From: CBDAQR01 sp965199055
Lineage (GTDB): Bacteria > Pseudomonadota > Gammaproteobacteria > Pseudomonadales > Halieaceae
DNA length: 64,000 nucleotides
Assembly (NCBI GenBank): GCA_965199055.1
Contig: CBDAQR010000003.1
Coordinates: 1 to 64,000 of the forward strand
Direction of reading: 5' to 3'
The position numbers and the translations under genes are program-made. The notes under the pieces are model-generated. The model was not told where the DNA came from, made no database searches, and saw only the letters and a program-made list of their open reading frames with translations. This document shows, piece by piece, positions 8,012 through 16,198 of the stretch. Numbering within the stretch: position 1 is the stretch's first letter; every line of letters begins with the position of its first letter.

Positions 8012-8080
8012 CCATATAACCTAACGAGTTAATATAACTTAAAGGGTTACTATTAATAAATCAACCCGCGGGTTATATGG
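8012..8080 (-). promoter_or_regulatory. Control region of the phage operon with inverted repeats
   Basis: Directly upstream of the replication gene, CCATATAACC (8012-8021) and GGTTATATGG (8071-8080) form a perfect 10-bp inverted repeat with a 49-bp spacer. Inside it are the perfect palindrome AACCCGCGGGTT (8063-8074) and a further GGGTTA half-site at 8044. The segment is strongly AT-rich. It looks like an early phage promoter with several operator half-sites for a lysogeny repressor; that repressor is not adjacent. A TTGATT box 17 bases from TAAGTT on the minus strand is a weak promoter candidate. Confidence 0.5.
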
Positions 8081-8148
8081 TTCTCGAATATGAAAACCAT
8101 CCGCGATTGTAAATACCCCAAACAGCTAACCACCCATTCATAGAAAAA

Positions 8149-8928
8149 TTAAGCCACTTCTCGGTATTGAACGGGTGTCATATCGTTCAATCCATCATGG
8201 GGTCGTTCATGGTTATACAACACGATCCAGTCATCCGTGATCTCTCGAACTTCCTGCAATGTCTCGAACAGATATAAGTCCAATACTTCCTCTCGATACG
8301 TGCGATTAAAACGTTCGATAAATCCATTTTGGTAAGGCTTGCCGGGCTTGATGAAATCGATCTGAATTCCATGCGCTTGCGCCCATTCAGCCAACGCCCC
8401 TGATGTAAATTCAGGGCCATTATCAACCCTGATAATAGCGGGATAGCCTCGCCAGGCTGCAATACGATCTAATGTATGTATCACTCGCTCCGTAGTAATG
8501 CCCGAATTGATATCTATCGCTAACACTTCTCGATTGAAATCATCAACCACATTGAACGTGCGAAACCGATGACCGTGACGCAAGGTATCGCTCATAAAAT
8601 CCATCGACCAACAGATATTGGCTGATCTAGGAACGCGCAATGGCAACGGATTCCTATTCGGTATCCTGCGTTTTACTTTACGCCGTATATTCAGTTTTAA
8701 CTCCATATAAACACGGTAAATCCGTTTGTGATTCCAACGTTTACCCAACGCTCTGAGCCGCTTACACAGCTTTGGAAAACCCCAGCGAGGGTGCTTCTCA
8801 ACCAAGGCCAGCAACGCATCAATCAGCTCACTATCATCTACTCGCTTGGGCGTGTAGTAATACGCCGTGCGACTTAGCGCGGCTGCACCACAGGCCGCTC
8901 GAATGCTGACAGGGTAATCCTTGCGCAA
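8149..8928 (-). CDS. IS3-family transposase orfB
   Basis: The frame encodes 259 residues from a TTG. The integrase core shows the catalytic acids in SMDFMSD, in RVDNGPEFTS and in the glutamate of GFIERFNRTYREE, and ends with the usual YNHERPHDGLNDMTPVQYRE. The frame is open further upstream through A-L-G-P-V-H, which joins orfA by a -1 shift on the A-run at about 8963-8970, so the real product is probably an OrfAB fusion. It is intact. Confidence 0.9.
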   Translation of the reverse strand: MRKDYPVSIRAACGAAALSRTAYYYTPKRVDDSELIDALLALVEKHPRWGFPKLCKRLRALGKRWNHKRIYRVYMELKLNIRRKVKRRIPNRNPLPLRVPRSANICWSMDFMSDTLRHGHRFRTFNVVDDFNREVLAIDINSGITTERVIHTLDRIAAWRGYPAIIRVDNGPEFTSGALAEWAQAHGIQIDFIKPGKPYQNGFIERFNRTYREEVLDLYLFETLQEVREITDDWIVLYNHERPHDGLNDMTPVQYREVA

Positions 8929-8960
8929 ACGATCAACCCACTGCCGACGATGGACTGGCC

Positions 8961-9224
8961 CTAAAGCTTTTTTATGATCTCTTCCTGCATCTGACTCTTC
9001 AGGCTGAGATCGGCATACATCTGCTTGAGCTTGCGGTTCTCTTCTTCAAGTTCCTTGAGCCGCCGTACATCGGAGGCTTCCATTCCACCGTACTTAGAGC
9101 GCCACTTGTAAAAGGTGCTGAGTCCAATGCCATGCTCTCGACATATGTCCGGAACCGGCACTCCGCTTTCTGCTTGTTTGAGAAACGCCACAATCTGCGT
9201 TTCGCTGAACTTCGATTTGCGCAT
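8961..9224 (-). CDS. IS3-family transposase orfA
   Basis: This 87-residue protein starts MRKSKFSETQIVAFLKQAE, has the HTH segment CREHGIGLSTFYKWRSKYGG and ends in a leucine-zipper-like helix EEENRKLKQMYADL. The ending IIKKL is encoded by an A6G run directly before the stop, a classical -1 slippage site for this family. It binds the IS ends and regulates transposition. Confidence 0.9.
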   Translation of the reverse strand: MRKSKFSETQIVAFLKQAESGVPVPDICREHGIGLSTFYKWRSKYGGMEASDVRRLKELEEENRKLKQMYADLSLKSQMQEEIIKKL

Positions 9225-9264
9225 ATGTAAAAACTCCTATCACGTTAGTTTATAGAAATTTCTA

Positions 9265-9732
9265 CGTATGAGTGGCGCTATTTTACGGGGTACTTACACC
9301 TCCACATTAGAGCAGGTAATGGATGTCAATCACCTCGCCTGTCAGCATCACCTCGCGTCACTGATCTGCCACGGTTTGTTTGATCGCTTCCCCACGCTGA
9401 AGGTGTCTTATGTAGAAACCGGTACATACTGGGTGTTCCCGCTCTGGGACAGGTTTGAGCTGGTTTGCAAGCAGATGCCACAGGCCTTTGGCCGCCATCC
9501 TCATGAGATTATGCGTACCAATGTCTTCTACCATCCTTTCTTTGAGGAGAATGTCTACCGCCTGGCGGACATGGTCGGCGTGGATCAGGTGATGTTCGGG
9601 AGTGACTGGCCTCACCCGGAAGGTTTGGCGCAGCCCTCAGACTGGGAAGATGAAATCGCTGACATGAGCGAACAGGATAGAGCAAAAATCATGGGTGGTA
9701 ATATCATGAAGGTGATGGGCCTGGTTGCCTGA
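9265..9732 (+). pseudogene. Amidohydrolase (Amidohydro_2) 3' fragment cut by the IS
   Basis: Only the C-terminal part (about 155 residues) remains. HHLASLICHGLFDRFPTLKV, the EENVYRLADMVGVDQVMFGSDWPHPEG motif region (seen at 9550-9620) and NIMKVMGL are characteristic of metal-dependent amidohydrolases of the ACMSD-like family, including the aspartate in GSDWPH. The family is normally near 350-400 residues, so more than half is missing, including the N-terminal HxH metal ligands. The break coincides with the right edge of the IS element. A terminator follows directly. It is almost certainly non-functional. Confidence 0.85.
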
Positions 9733-9750
9733 CTTTGCTGTAACCACCAA

Positions 9751-9777
9751 AGCCCCGGCCCTACCGGGGCTTTTTTG
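9751..9777 (+). terminator. Rho-independent terminator
   Basis: A perfect 8-bp stem AGCCCCGG/CCGGGGCT with a 5-nt loop is followed directly by a T-run. It lies 18 bases after the amidohydrolase fragment and before the convergent crotonase gene. Confidence 0.88.
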
Positions 9778-9832
9778 TCTCTATCCGATTCCCAAAGAAG
9801 GCAGAGATCTTGTCTCGAAATGAAGATTCTGT

Positions 9833-10654
9833 TTAATCATTAAAGGCCGCATCGCGTTCGGTGAAGGTGGCTTTAACATCTTCTCTAAAGGACTGGATCT
9901 GTGCCTTGCAACTCTCAGTGTGTCTCGCCATGGCATTCATTTCTGCCCCCATATGCAGGCCGGTACGTATGCCCATGATCTCCATTTGCTTATGTAATGC
10001 GCGCTTATTGATCTGCTGCACATCAATCGGGACTTTTGCGAGCCGCTCCGCCATATTCAATACAGCATTCTCAAGTTCATCGGCGGGATAGGCCCGGTTG
10101 GCCAGGCCGTATTTCGCGGCCTCAACACCCGATATGGAATCGCCAGTCAGCATCATTTCCATGGCCGGCCGCATACCCATAAGCCAGGGGAAGATTTGAA
10201 CATTCGGCGGGGCCCCGTTACGTACGATCGGGTAGCCAAAACTCGCATCTTCAGCGACATAGACAAGATCACTACCCGCCGCCAGTTCACCCGCACCCGC
10301 AATGCAGTAGCCGTGTATCTGGCAGATAATCGGCTTACACAGGTCCCACATGCGAAAGCAGCTTTCAACCAGATGCCTTTGCCACATGCCCTGCCCACCA
10401 GCTGTGTGGAAAGGTTGGCCCTGTTTATTGGGTCCGGTAGCGCCTTCGTACAGGTCGTAGCCCGTTGAGAAGTAAGTATCCGTGCCGCGAAGAATGGTCA
10501 CGTGCACCGAATCATCGAGGTCCGCGGTTTCCAGGGCATGGAACATCTCCCGACGTAGCTCATTGGTCAGCGCATTGCGTTTTTCGGGGTAGTTGAGCGT
10601 TATGCGTTGAACAAACTCCAGCGGTCGGTCGACAATGATTTTTGAGTACTCCAT
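9833..10654 (-). CDS. Enoyl-CoA hydratase/isomerase family protein (paralogue 1)
   Basis: This 273-residue crotonase-fold protein starts MEYSKIIVDRPLEFVQRITL. The oxyanion-hole region GYCIAGAGELAAGSD retains the first crotonase glutamate, but the position of the second (FG.PE in hydratases) reads FGYPIVRN, so the normal hydratase acid pair is incomplete. This suggests an isomerase, hydrolase or other crotonase reaction. GGAGG lies four bases before the ATG. It is a close paralogue of the gene at 22235-23065, sharing most of the first 45 residues and long blocks throughout. The operator/promoter at 10682-10723 is directly upstream. Confidence 0.88.
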   Translation of the reverse strand: MEYSKIIVDRPLEFVQRITLNYPEKRNALTNELRREMFHALETADLDDSVHVTILRGTDTYFSTGYDLYEGATGPNKQGQPFHTAGGQGMWQRHLVESCFRMWDLCKPIICQIHGYCIAGAGELAAGSDLVYVAEDASFGYPIVRNGAPPNVQIFPWLMGMRPAMEMMLTGDSISGVEAAKYGLANRAYPADELENAVLNMAERLAKVPIDVQQINKRALHKQMEIMGIRTGLHMGAEMNAMARHTESCKAQIQSFREDVKATFTERDAAFND

Positions 10655-10681
10655 GCGGCCTCCCAGATTCGAGCCTGATTA

Positions 10682-10723
10682 TTTGACACAATTAATACTA
10701 TTTGTATTTTTTATCACAGGCAA
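10682..10723 (-). promoter_or_regulatory. Promoter and TetR-type operator of crotonase paralogue 1
   Basis: TTTGACACA (10682-10690), a 12-bp spacer and TGTATTTTT match the operator geometry seen at five other places in the window. On the minus strand a promoter overlaps it: TTGCCT (10718-10723), 17 bp, TAGTAT (10695-10700). The same promoter arrangement occurs upstream of paralogue 2. Confidence 0.55.
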
Positions 10724-10760
10724 GCGCTACGCACTCCAAGCGGCACAGCCATAGGTAGGC

Positions 10761-11213
10761 TCAGCCTCGCCTCAGTTTGCTGTTGTCCCAACTGATAGCT
10801 TCACCCTCCGGCTCAAAACAGAGTGTGGCAATGCTCGCGTAGTGCTGCTGAGAGGCCTCGGGCTTTTGCTCATGAGGTGTGCGGAAAGCGCGATATTTAG
10901 CGTCCATGAGTTCGTTTACCCGGGCGCAAAGTTCCTCGTCCTCGACCCGGGAAATGCGCCCGTAGAGCATCACCGCTTTGAGCTCGGCCCAGGAGAGGCC
11001 CGACTCCACCAGAAAGGAAGCTCGTGGGTCGTACCGAATTCGGGACATTTTTTTAGTGCGAGTCGGCGACGAAAAGTAGATACGTTCCTGATGGGTCACG
11101 TAAAAGGTCGGCAGAGTCACGGGAAAACCATCGCGACGCAGTGTGGTGAGAATGCCAGTGTGACCACTCCGTAAGAACTCACGCATTTCATCCGGATTTA
11201 GTTGTATGCCCAC
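10761..11213 (-). CDS. PPOX-class flavin-dependent oxidoreductase family protein
   Basis: With the GTG at 11213 as start (AGGAG seven bases upstream) the protein has 150 residues, the usual size of small pyridoxamine-phosphate-oxidase-like split-barrel proteins. The pattern HTGILTTLRRDGFPVTLPTFYV, followed by RIYFSSPTRTKKMSRIRYDPRASFLVE, is typical. Such proteins bind FMN or F420 and reduce diverse substrates. The longer frame reaching 11369 would overlap the previous gene and is rejected. It is the last gene of the run SnoaL-like, acyl-CoA ligase, DUF3604, PPOX. Confidence 0.75.
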   Translation of the reverse strand: MGIQLNPDEMREFLRSGHTGILTTLRRDGFPVTLPTFYVTHQERIYFSSPTRTKKMSRIRYDPRASFLVESGLSWAELKAVMLYGRISRVEDEELCARVNELMDAKYRAFRTPHEQKPEASQQHYASIATLCFEPEGEAISWDNSKLRRG

Positions 11214-11238
11214 GCGCCGCTCCTGCTCTTCACTTAAA

Positions 11239-13169
11239 TCAAAGGTCGGGCCGGTACCAGATTGGCGATGTATAAGCCCGTTCCTGCAATACTGTGGGCG
11301 CTTCTTCTGGCAGCGTAATGTTAAAAGCCCTGGCATCATAAGCGGTCCAACGCGGGGTCGGTATTTCAATCACGCGCAGGTAATAAAATGCAGACTCGCC
11401 CAGGTCAAAGTCAGGGTCCTGCCACACCGTCGTGAGTTGTACCGCACCCAGGGTGTTTTCGTATACAGCCCGCTCTACATCCACCGTGCTCCCGACGGCC
11501 GGTAAGCGGCCATCAGCGTCGAGCTCACGACCTTCAGACCAGGCAACTTCGTAGACCTTTTCATGGGTCGCCCCTGTTTTGTCCAGCCAACCTTTGATTA
11601 CCTGAACACGGTCAAGGTTGGCACCATCCGGATCTTTCAGAGCAGAAATTAAAAAACGCGGCGCCTCATCTCCTTTGCGCGCAGGCAGAACCGAACCCAT
11701 GGGCACACCCTTGGCGTATCCGGTTCGCGCCAGGTCAGGCCGCTCGCTGTCTTGCTCGGAAAAAACCATCCCCCGAAAAAGCGTACCGTCATTCGCGGAC
11801 CGGTAGTTGCGTACACCTCGCGACGCTGCATTGCATCCCAGATAGCTTCCCGGGTGTTCTCGCTAGCCCAGACCGCTGCGTAACCGGATGCACCAAACTC
11901 CCATATTTTCCACGAGGGGCCCTGCGGCCTGGCGCCCAACTTGCCGAATACGCGGTTTGCGCTCGGCTCGTGGATGGGCATCGCGCCAAAAAAATTATTC
12001 TCCTCAGCACTGGCAAGCGAGGTATGGCTGTCGGTCGAACCGACCATACCAAACTGGTACGGGTTCCCCCCCAATATACGCTCTAGCTTAAGACCGTTTT
12101 TCAGCGCCTCGCGTGCATACTCGTATTGCAACATATCGGGCGTCTTCAAAGCGAGTAAACTGCCGTTTCCCCGATCCATGGTCTCGAAATCAGCAAATTC
12201 ATCAGTGGGAGAAAGGTGGGGATGGGCCTCACTATCTCCCTTGATCTGGGTCACTTCGTAAAGCGGCTCCCAGCGCGCACGGGATTTGACATAATCGGCA
12301 TCAATGGCCGCACCAGTGTTCGGATTAATCTCAACCGGAAACATCTGGCCATTGCTGATATTGCCACCATGCGCCAGCGCCAACACCTTACCGCCAGTCT
12401 CATCTTCATAACGCTGCATCAATTGCCACAGATCCTGCGGGTCGAGGCTGTCAGCGGCAGTGAAGGGCATGACCTGGCGCGCAAGGTCTGCGCCATCTCT
12501 GTAGAGCACGTTGCGGTGCAAGTTGTCACCGTAGACTCGAAGTGTCATTGGCGTCCACTCATAACCGATCATTGCTGTGAAACGCCCAGGCTCATTGAAC
12601 CGGTCTGCGGTCTCGACATAACGATCCCAGACCGAACGCATCACGCTCCGGTTGAGATCAGATTCGGAAAATTCGCCATCAACGACTTTGCGTAACTCCG
12701 GCACTATCTCTTCGTTTGCTTTACCTGCCCTGAAGCTTTCGTAGATGAGTCGTAGTTGCTTGTGCCAGAGCAGATCGGGGTTGCCCTCGTACAATTGATC
12801 GATTATGCCAATGGCGTCTGAGTGGTCGGCCACCACAAGAAAATCCAGAGGGCGACCCAGACGCGCGGGCTGCCCACTGGTCGCGGTAATTTGCTCACCC
12901 CTGGCGAAACGATAGGCATCTTCCACGCCAAGAGTTAGCCCAAAAACACGGGCATCCAGTGAATTGCTGGTATGTAGGTGTGTATCGCCCCAGAGTACTT
13001 GAACGGGATAGTCCTGATCTGCATAGGGCGAATAGTTGCCCTCTCCTGCCAATACTCCTGTTCGAGCACTGAACAGCATCACCAGCGCTGCGGCGAGAAA
13101 CTGGCGGACAACAACCTGGTTGGCGTGAGCTGACAAAAAGCTCGCCACTTCGCGCTCAGCCGATTGCAA
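11239..13169 (-). pseudogene. DUF3604 protein, frameshifted in an A/T homopolymer
   Basis: A signal-like N-terminus (FLAAALVMLFSARTGVLA) is followed by WGDTHLHTSNS, VVADHSD, the GSTDSHTS motif and YATTGPRMTVRFFGGW, which are the PHP-like metal-site motifs and hallmark of DUF3604, a secreted family of unknown function common in marine bacteria. After GGW the frame is lost. The expected continuation (FSEQDSERPDLARTGYAKG) resumes in another frame and runs to 11239. Adding one base to the A6 run at 11760-11765 restores a protein of about 643 residues. The start is a TTG at 13169 or a GTG at 13148, overlapping the ligase gene. The defect may be real or a homopolymer sequencing error. Confidence 0.85.
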
Positions 13170-14841
13170 GCGAACGCAGGGCTTTCTTGTCTATTTTTCC
13201 CACTGCGGTTAGCGGTATGGCCTCAATGATATGGATGACTTTCGGTACCTTATAGGCGGTCATCTCTGCGCGACAAAATTCCAGGATATCCTCACGCACC
13301 TTGTCCGCATCCAGACTACTGGCCTCTGCTGTTAATTCCACATACAAATTCACTACCTCACTACCTGGGCGCTTCTCATCGGGCGTACCGATGAGCGCAC
13401 AACTGGCAATAAAGTTAAGTGCCGACAACTTGTCTTCCACCTCAACGGAAAACACCTTGAAACCGCTGACAACAATCATGTCTTTGGCCCGGTCTTTCAG
13501 ATAAACGTAGCCCTCCTCATCCATGGCCCCCACGTCACCAGAAAACATCCAGGTCTTACCGTGCCATTGGCGCAGCGAATTGGCGGTTTCTTCGGGTAGG
13601 TTGAGATACGCCTTCATCAAGCAGGGGCTGGCGATGATAATCTCCCCCGCCTCTCCAGGGGGCATTTCGCGGGTACCGGTTTCAACATCGACGATACGAA
13701 CATCTACACCGGGAAGTGGTATACCCACAGCTTCCGGCTTACAGCGATCAGGTGGATTTACGATGACTGAAGGGCCCCCTTCCGTCATGCCGTAGCCATC
13801 TGATAACACCGTGCCCCGCAGCATGGTTTCAATGCGCTTTCGACTTTCACCGGTGATGGGTGCCGCGCCGGTCTGGGCATAGCGAACCTTGGAGAAATCG
13901 ATCTTGGCACTCAAGGGATGGTCTGCAATCATCTGGTAAAGCGTCGGTACACCCCACAGCCGCGTGGGTGGGTAGTCGTGTAATTGCTGGCAGTAATGGT
14001 CGAGATCACGGGCATCGGGAATCAGCACGCAACGAGCCCCGAATCGCAGTGCCCACAGTATCGCCCCGAGGCCACCGATGTGAGAAGGCGGAAGCGCTGT
14101 GGGTGATACTTCGGTCCCCACTTGCCACGGGCGGTAAGGATGCGCCAGCAAGCAGTTGTACATGATTCCGCGCAGCGTCAACATGGCACCCTTGGGTTTG
14201 CCGGTAGTGCCACCGGTATACTGGATCAGCATCACATGATCCGGCGGTAATTCAAGCTGCTGACACTCGGCACTGGCAGCAGCGGTCAGTTCCAGGTACT
14301 GCTCACACGCCGGGGATTCAAGCTGCGGCATCTCAAGAGGCCCGCCTTGCCGAAGATCATCTGCACCCGTCACGATCACCGCCTTCATGCAGTCGGGAAG
14401 CCTGTCCTGCGCGTCCAGCGCTTCAAGCATGGGTTTTGCAAGTGAATCAAGAGAAATCAGGACACTGATCCCAGAATTTTCGATCTGGTACGCCAGTTCG
14501 CCAGGTGCAAGCAGAGGTGATACGCCCGAGGCGGTCGCGCCAATCTTTGAAGCCGCTATTACAGCTATCACATACTGCGGAATGTTGGGCATATGCAGCC
14601 CCACTACATCGTCCCGACCCAGCCCCAGTGCTCTGAGTGCATTGGCGAGTCGATTCGAGAGTTGATTCAACTCGTGGTAACTGACTCCAAGATCGTAATA
14701 TTGCACCGCAATATTGTCTGGGAGCGAGGCCGCATACTCCTCAATGTAGGTACCCAACGGCCGGTCATCGAATTCGGGGAGCTTAACACCCAATTCTTCG
14801 TGTATTTTCAGCCATGGACCTGGTTTCAGTTGATTATTCAT
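13156..14841 (-). CDS. Acyl-CoA ligase (AMP-dependent synthetase family)
   Basis: The protein has 561 residues and is full length for the ANL superfamily. The ATP/AMP-binding P-loop YTGGTTGKPKG is near residue 210, DGYGMTEGG near 350 and GEIIIASPCLMKAYLN plus SGDVGAMDEEGY in the hinge region. The catalytic lysine is in TAVGKIDKKALR near the C-terminus. It activates a carboxylic acid to its CoA thioester; the substrate is not readable. The ATG shares a base with the SnoaL-like stop (TAATG), so the two are translationally coupled, and the 3' end overlaps DUF3604 by 14 bases. Confidence 0.9.
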   Translation of the reverse strand: MNNQLKPGPWLKIHEELGVKLPEFDDRPLGTYIEEYAASLPDNIAVQYYDLGVSYHELNQLSNRLANALRALGLGRDDVVGLHMPNIPQYVIAVIAASKIGATASGVSPLLAPGELAYQIENSGISVLISLDSLAKPMLEALDAQDRLPDCMKAVIVTGADDLRQGGPLEMPQLESPACEQYLELTAAASAECQQLELPPDHVMLIQYTGGTTGKPKGAMLTLRGIMYNCLLAHPYRPWQVGTEVSPTALPPSHIGGLGAILWALRFGARCVLIPDARDLDHYCQQLHDYPPTRLWGVPTLYQMIADHPLSAKIDFSKVRYAQTGAAPITGESRKRIETMLRGTVLSDGYGMTEGGPSVIVNPPDRCKPEAVGIPLPGVDVRIVDVETGTREMPPGEAGEIIIASPCLMKAYLNLPEETANSLRQWHGKTWMFSGDVGAMDEEGYVYLKDRAKDMIVVSGFKVFSVEVEDKLSALNFIASCALIGTPDEKRPGSEVVNLYVELTAEASSLDADKVREDILEFCRAEMTAYKVPKVIHIIEAIPLTAVGKIDKKALRSLAIG

Positions 14842-15245
14842 TAGCTAAAGAACGCTTCCTTCAGATACAGAGAGTCATTGTACTCCCTGATCGCTTTGAT
14901 CTTTCCGTCTTGGACTTCGAACATAACGTTGTAGTGATTTTTATAGTTAAATCCGCTGGTTGTTTTGAAGCCACCAACCCACTCTGCTGCAACATGATCG
15001 CCCTCTGGGATGAGCGTTCTCTGTTCCACAAACTTGCTGCCGGCTTGGATCTGACCGCCATCTGCGCTCAGCACTTTTTCTACTATTGTTTGCTTGCCCT
15101 CATATAGGCCGGAAGTAGGCAGGCTGCCGATCATCCACCAACTGCAGTCATCAGCGAGAAGCGCGACAGCGAGCTCGGGATCGACACCGGCAAAAACGCC
15201 GCGGATGAATGTGCTGACCGTCTTTTTATTTTCTATTGCGCTCAA
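14841..15245 (-). CDS. SnoaL/NTF2-like protein
   Basis: A small alpha+beta barrel protein of about 134 residues is predicted when read from the TTG at 15245, which has AGGAG eleven bases upstream; an ATG at 15287 in the same frame would give 148 residues but lacks that site. Features are an N-terminal helix VSTFIRGVFAGVDPELAVALLADDCSWW and the alternating strands HVAAEWVGGF, HYNVMFEVQDGKIKAIREYND that are typical of SnoaL-like/limonene-epoxide-hydrolase-like folds. It may be an isomerase, hydrolase or binding protein. It is the first gene of its operon, divergent from the TetR gene at 15492. Confidence 0.7.
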   Translation of the reverse strand: MSAIENKKTVSTFIRGVFAGVDPELAVALLADDCSWWMIGSLPTSGLYEGKQTIVEKVLSADGGQIQAGSKFVEQRTLIPEGDHVAAEWVGGFKTTSGFNYKNHYNVMFEVQDGKIKAIREYNDSLYLKEAFFS

Positions 15246-15491
15246 TGGACGACCAACTCCTTTCAAATTTCCAGTGCGAAGAGTCAACCCTGATCTTAGT
15301 CCCAGAGACTCGCCTTCTCAAGCAAAGTATACAATTGTTTTTAGACCCAAGATATGTTTTTTGTTTCATGCTACCCTAATGTTTACTATTGCTCTGGAAT
15401 CACTATCTGGAGCGCCTGGCAGAACAATACCGGTGCGTGAACGGACCACTACTTAAATCCCCTTCGTAACGCACTGTAGGAGAGGGACGGT

Positions 15492-16103
15492 ATGCCAAGA
15501 AAACAAAACTCACAGATCGCCTGGGGAGCCGCCAGCGAATCAAAAGGCGTGATAATTGATGCCGCCGTGCGCTGTTTTAAACAGTACGGGCCACAACGTA
15601 CATCGATGGACGATATTGCCGAGGCTGCTGGAATATCGAGAAAAACCCTGTACCGCGTGTTTGACGGACGGCCTGAACTGGTACAGGCTGTTTTGCAACA
15701 CCGATGGGCCGTCAGTAGTAAGAAAGTCAAACAACGGGTCGCCAAAGCTGACAGCTTCGAAGAAGCGTTGTTAGAGGGTTCAGTAACGGCCGTCTCCACT
15801 TTACTCAATGACAAGCTGGCGATCGACATCATCCAGAACGCGACCGACCATACTCTCGAACAGTTTATGCTGCATGGCAATCAGCAGGTACACAAGACCT
15901 CCGCAGATGTTTGGCTAAAAGCAGTCACCAAAGGCAGGAAAGCAGGAGCCGTCAAGGAACATTTATCCGATGACCAGGTCATGGAAATTATCAGAAGCCT
16001 GCTCACACTACTCGTGATGCGTGATGACGAGCCCAGTAAGCAAAGACAATTCCTTAAAGACGTTCTGCTGCCGGCAATAATGGTGTCACAATCTGAAACT
16101 TAA
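15492..16103 (+). CDS. TetR/AcrR family regulator (paralogue 1)
   Basis: This 203-residue protein has an N-terminal helix-turn-helix domain (residues about 20-66; DDIAEAAGISRKTLYRVF is the recognition region) and an all-helical ligand/dimer domain. It is strikingly similar to the regulator at 23283-23882: MPRK.NS.IAWG, YGPQRTSMDDIAEAAGISRKTLYRVF and the C-terminal MRDD.P.KQR.FLKDVLLPAI are shared. GGAGAGGGACGGT precedes the ATG. Its 3' neighbour is an operator followed by an SDR gene. Repression of the operator family described in the findings, relieved by an acyl-CoA or related ligand, is an inference. Confidence 0.88.
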   Translation: MPRKQNSQIAWGAASESKGVIIDAAVRCFKQYGPQRTSMDDIAEAAGISRKTLYRVFDGRPELVQAVLQHRWAVSSKKVKQRVAKADSFEEALLEGSVTAVSTLLNDKLAIDIIQNATDHTLEQFMLHGNQQVHKTSADVWLKAVTKGRKAGAVKEHLSDDQVMEIIRSLLTLLVMRDDEPSKQRQFLKDVLLPAIMVSQSET

Positions 16104-16116
16104 CTTCGCATAAGCA

Positions 16117-16146
16117 AATGACACGTTTTATGTTATTTGTATTATA
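16117..16146 (+). promoter_or_regulatory. TetR-type operator and promoter of the SDR gene
   Basis: AATGACACG (16117-16125), a 12-bp spacer and TGTATTATA (16138-16146) follow the shared operator geometry. A good promoter lies within it on the plus strand: ATGACA, 16 bp, TATTAT, about 55 bases before the SDR start. Confidence 0.5.
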
Positions 16147-16198
16147 TGTCTTTTGCGGATACTATTGCGGGCTATAGATTCCCCAGGATAGAAACATC

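Larger units (their letters stand above)
2364..8140 (-). mobile_element. Inovirus (filamentous phage) prophage core
   Basis: Eight phage-like genes, counting the 22-residue peptide, are packed head to tail on the minus strand in the order typical of inoviruses: replication initiator, ssDNA-binding protein, small membrane protein, major coat, adsorption protein, DUF2523 and Zot. Four-base overlaps link rep with ssb and DUF2523 with zot. All frames are intact. No integrase gene is present, consistent with XerCD-dependent insertion. The limits given run from the dif-like site to the edge of the right-hand IS and are approximate; the hairpin region at 1997-2390 may also be phage. Confidence 0.85.
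8141..9264 (-). mobile_element. IS3-family (IS407-group-like) insertion sequence
   Basis: The element carries orfA and orfB on the minus strand. Both edges show TAGAAA reading inwards (8141 onward and 9264 backward), but the inverted repeat is short and no target duplication is visible, so the limits are approximate. The absence of a duplication fits an insertion whose flanks have since been rearranged. On the right the element abuts a truncated amidohydrolase gene; on the left it abuts the prophage control region. Confidence 0.7.
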
